64,000 bases of DNA from Acanthaster planci (lineage: Eukaryota; Echinodermata; Asteroidea; Valvatida; Acanthasteridae), in NCBI RefSeq assembly GCF_001949145.1, contig NW_019091412.1:312001-376000 (forward strand), given 5' to 3'. The notes beneath the pieces were generated by a model. That model was given only the letters and a program-made list of their open reading frames with translations. It had not been told where the DNA came from and did no database searches. Below are positions 61,998-64,000 of the stretch, piece after piece. Numbering within the stretch: the first letter of the stretch is position 1; every line of letters begins with the position of its first letter. Position numbers and translations under genes: made by a program.

Positions 61998-63679
61998 CTA
62001 CGACAGAAGCTGAGATGCAACCATGGCAACAAGAAGAAGCAGGATGCTGACCTTTAACGTACAACCTTCATGAAAGAAAAAGAAACGTAAAAGTTAGTAA
62101 TATCACGTGCAAAAGTGAGCTGGAAGGTCTATCTCACTAAATAGCATCCAAGTATGTTAAGTAATTCTTGGGAGGAAAGTCTTATTAAAGGTGAAACTGG
62201 TTCCCACCTGAGCAGGGTACAAGTCCAGCCAGGTTCTCAGCGGTATCCCCGAAGGCCAGGCAGTAGTAATTATTGGAGGTGACCGAGTCATCGTAACTGG
62301 CCCCAGACGCCTTCGACACCTGCACGCAGGTGTACTGATAGGTGCTGCAGGTGGCCGACGGAATGTTGATCATAGCGTTGGTGCCTGTGATGGTGATAGT
62401 AGAGCCGGCAGTGATGCCAGCCGCTAGGTTCTCAGCGCTGGACGTCTCTGCCACGAACTCCACCGTGCTGGCGTCTACGTCGGTGGGATCGGAGTGGCTG
62501 CTAATCAGGAAGGTGAGCGCGAAGTTGTCGCCGGAAGACCGGGCGGCGATGTCCGTGCCGCCGGCGTTACGGACCACGACGGAGTAGGTTACAATGTTGT
62601 CCACGTCCAGGTCAAAGATCAGGTTAGAAGGGCTAGTGACGGACAGTCCATAGGCCTCGATATCTGCAGGTGACAGACGGGAGTACGACGATAACATTAC
62701 ATGCCGTATTATCGGATCATCAGTCTGTTTCTCACGAATAACAGTGGTAGTCCCAAGTCTCGAAAAGAAAGGTCTAGAACAAGGGGCTAGAAGCTGATTT
62801 TTTATATTTTGTATATTTGAAAAGTTTAGTGAGTTGTGAGGAGACTAACGAAATTTACGTCATCTACGCCACGGTCAGATGAATTCTGATTGGCCACTCA
62901 CCACTCGCCGACGCCACTGTCGTCAAGCTCTCTGCTGCCGTCGTGGCTGCCGCTGTCGTAACGTCGACAGCTGTTGTACCAGCAGCGGCGGTCGTCATAT
63001 CCATGGCCATCGTGACGACTTCAGTCACAATGTCCGTGGCGACGTCTGTGCTCGCGGTGATGAGTGTGGTGTATTCTACCGCCATGGAATCCTCCGTCAC
63101 CTCGGCCGAGGATCCTGCAACAGATTGCGGTAAAATAAGTCACGAACCGTGAGCCATGATCAAGTAACTGAAAGATCCCAGTATCATAATAGAGGTTTGG
63201 TATCTGTTCCCCTGGGTAACTTTGTAATAATTGGATCTTTGTTTCCACTGGATGCAAAAGGATTTTTGTTAGTCTTTGTTTTAACTGATACAAGAAGCCA
63301 TAAACAATGGTAAGAGATTGTGGGGTTGTTTTTTGGGTTTTTTTTTTATTACCATTGCTTCTCAATGACACCAAAAGAAGAGGTAAGAGACGTGTGCAAT
63401 GGGTATTCTTGAAACGACAAAAATGAAACTGACACGAATGTTTCACTCGTAACAAAAGAATCTGAGACTTGGACTTCAAAACTGTCACACTGAAGGTCTC
63501 TGTCTGCCCAGCTAGGTCCATTGCGCTCGTGCGAAAACTCGTTTAAATCTGCTGAACATCTCAGATAGAGGAGATGATTTAAACTGTTTGACTCCTCATC
63601 AAAGAAGGGTTAGCAACTCACCACTGAATAAAAATAGCATTGCCAAGAGGGATGTCAATATCCTTGCGTTGGACGCCAT
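61998..63679 (-). CDS. Signal peptide, STA-rich stalk, beta-rich domain, GPI-type tail protein
   Basis: Four exons (63,679-63,622; 63,114-62,902; 62,663-62,208; 62,065-61,998) join in phase 1 throughout to 264 residues. Exon 1 is a signal peptide, MASNARILTSLLAMLFLFSG. Exon 2 (about residues 20-90) is rich in Thr, Ala, Ser and Val (for example MTTAAAGTTAVDVTTAAATT) and likely a mucin-like O-glycosylated stalk. Exon 3 (about 91-242) encodes one compact domain with alternating hydrophobic residues (FDLDVDNIVTYSVVVRNAGG; TFLISSHSDPTDV), resembling the beta-sandwich repeats of CARDB or DUF11 type, with cysteines near its end (ATCSTYQYTC, YYCLAFGD, VPCSG). Exon 4 is LKVSILLLLVAMVASQLL plus S and stop: a C-terminal hydrophobic segment with no charged tail, as in GPI-anchor signals. 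Probably a cell-surface glycoprotein. The ATG directly follows an acceptor, so a 5' non-coding exon lies upstream. Confidence 0.8.
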
Positions 63680-64000
63680 CTGCAAAACGAGGAAAAAGAA
63701 ACCATACATCAAGAATTATCAGAGGTTTAGTTTTTCGATAAAACAAATTCCAATTCGGAAAGGGATCATAATTTCTAGGAAATTAAAAGAGAAGGAAAAC
63801 CCGGGGAAATCAATTTTGATGGTTACCCTTAGGTTGAAAATCAACGGGTGGGTATCAACGGATCACCCCCAGCGCCCAGAGGAGTCGATCCACCTGGAGT
63901 GCCCGTGAGGTGTCGGGGCATTAGAACCCCTTGGTAACCTTTGTCCGTGTATTTACTGGCGTTGTGACAACTCAGCAAATAGCAACGTTCAAACATCCTC
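63680..64000. other. Upstream flank of the 62-63.7 kb gene
   Basis: Probably part of the 5' intron of that gene, since a good acceptor (CGTTTTGCAG) abuts its ATG. A Lys-rich plus-strand frame at 63,588-63,908 is antisense and looks spurious. Confidence 0.4.

Overview
The window is animal nuclear DNA. Genes are split into short exons with consensus GT...AG introns of about 0.1-3.6 kb, most of the sequence is AT-rich and non-coding, and small foldback elements and simple repeats are scattered through it. A glass-type five-zinc-finger factor (widespread in bilaterians and, to my knowledge, absent from vertebrates), a nicotinic receptor subunit and compact secreted EGF proteins suggest an invertebrate deuterostome, most likely an echinoderm or hemichordate. 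That placement is inference; the sequence has no species-diagnostic marker that I can read.

Layout. Positions 1-14,831 are mostly non-coding, with a foldback element, minisatellites and a few doubtful exons. A well-formed signal-peptide exon lies on the minus strand at 14,832-14,898. Positions 20,242-23,405 (minus) hold six exons of a nicotinic acetylcholine receptor subunit, with a doubtful first exon at 25,724-25,862. Positions 25,863-39,140 contain no gene I can support, but do contain a degenerate ACCAA array. Positions 39,141-45,660 (plus) hold a six-exon glass homologue of 490 residues.

Positions 47,274-58,299 (minus) hold a tandem array of three small secreted EGF proteins (about 122, 139 and 94 residues). 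All are built from phase-1 exons and all end in a truncated EGF-like tail. I reconstructed them exon by exon; this is the most unusual content of the window. A TATA-driven first exon candidate lies on the plus strand at 59,900. Positions 61,998-63,679 (minus) hold a four-exon gene for a 264-residue surface protein: signal peptide, Ser/Thr/Ala stalk, about 150-residue beta-rich domain and a hydrophobic C-terminal tail of GPI-anchor type.

The genes do not form an evident pathway. The glass factor and the receptor subunit suggest sensory or neural expression. The three EGF genes and the GPI-type protein are neighbouring extracellular proteins that share a phase-1 exon grammar. Most long uninterrupted frames in the window are chance frames; the real exons are short and were recognised by splice sites, phase continuity and protein family patterns. 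No transcript data were available, so 5' and 3' ends are mostly undefined.
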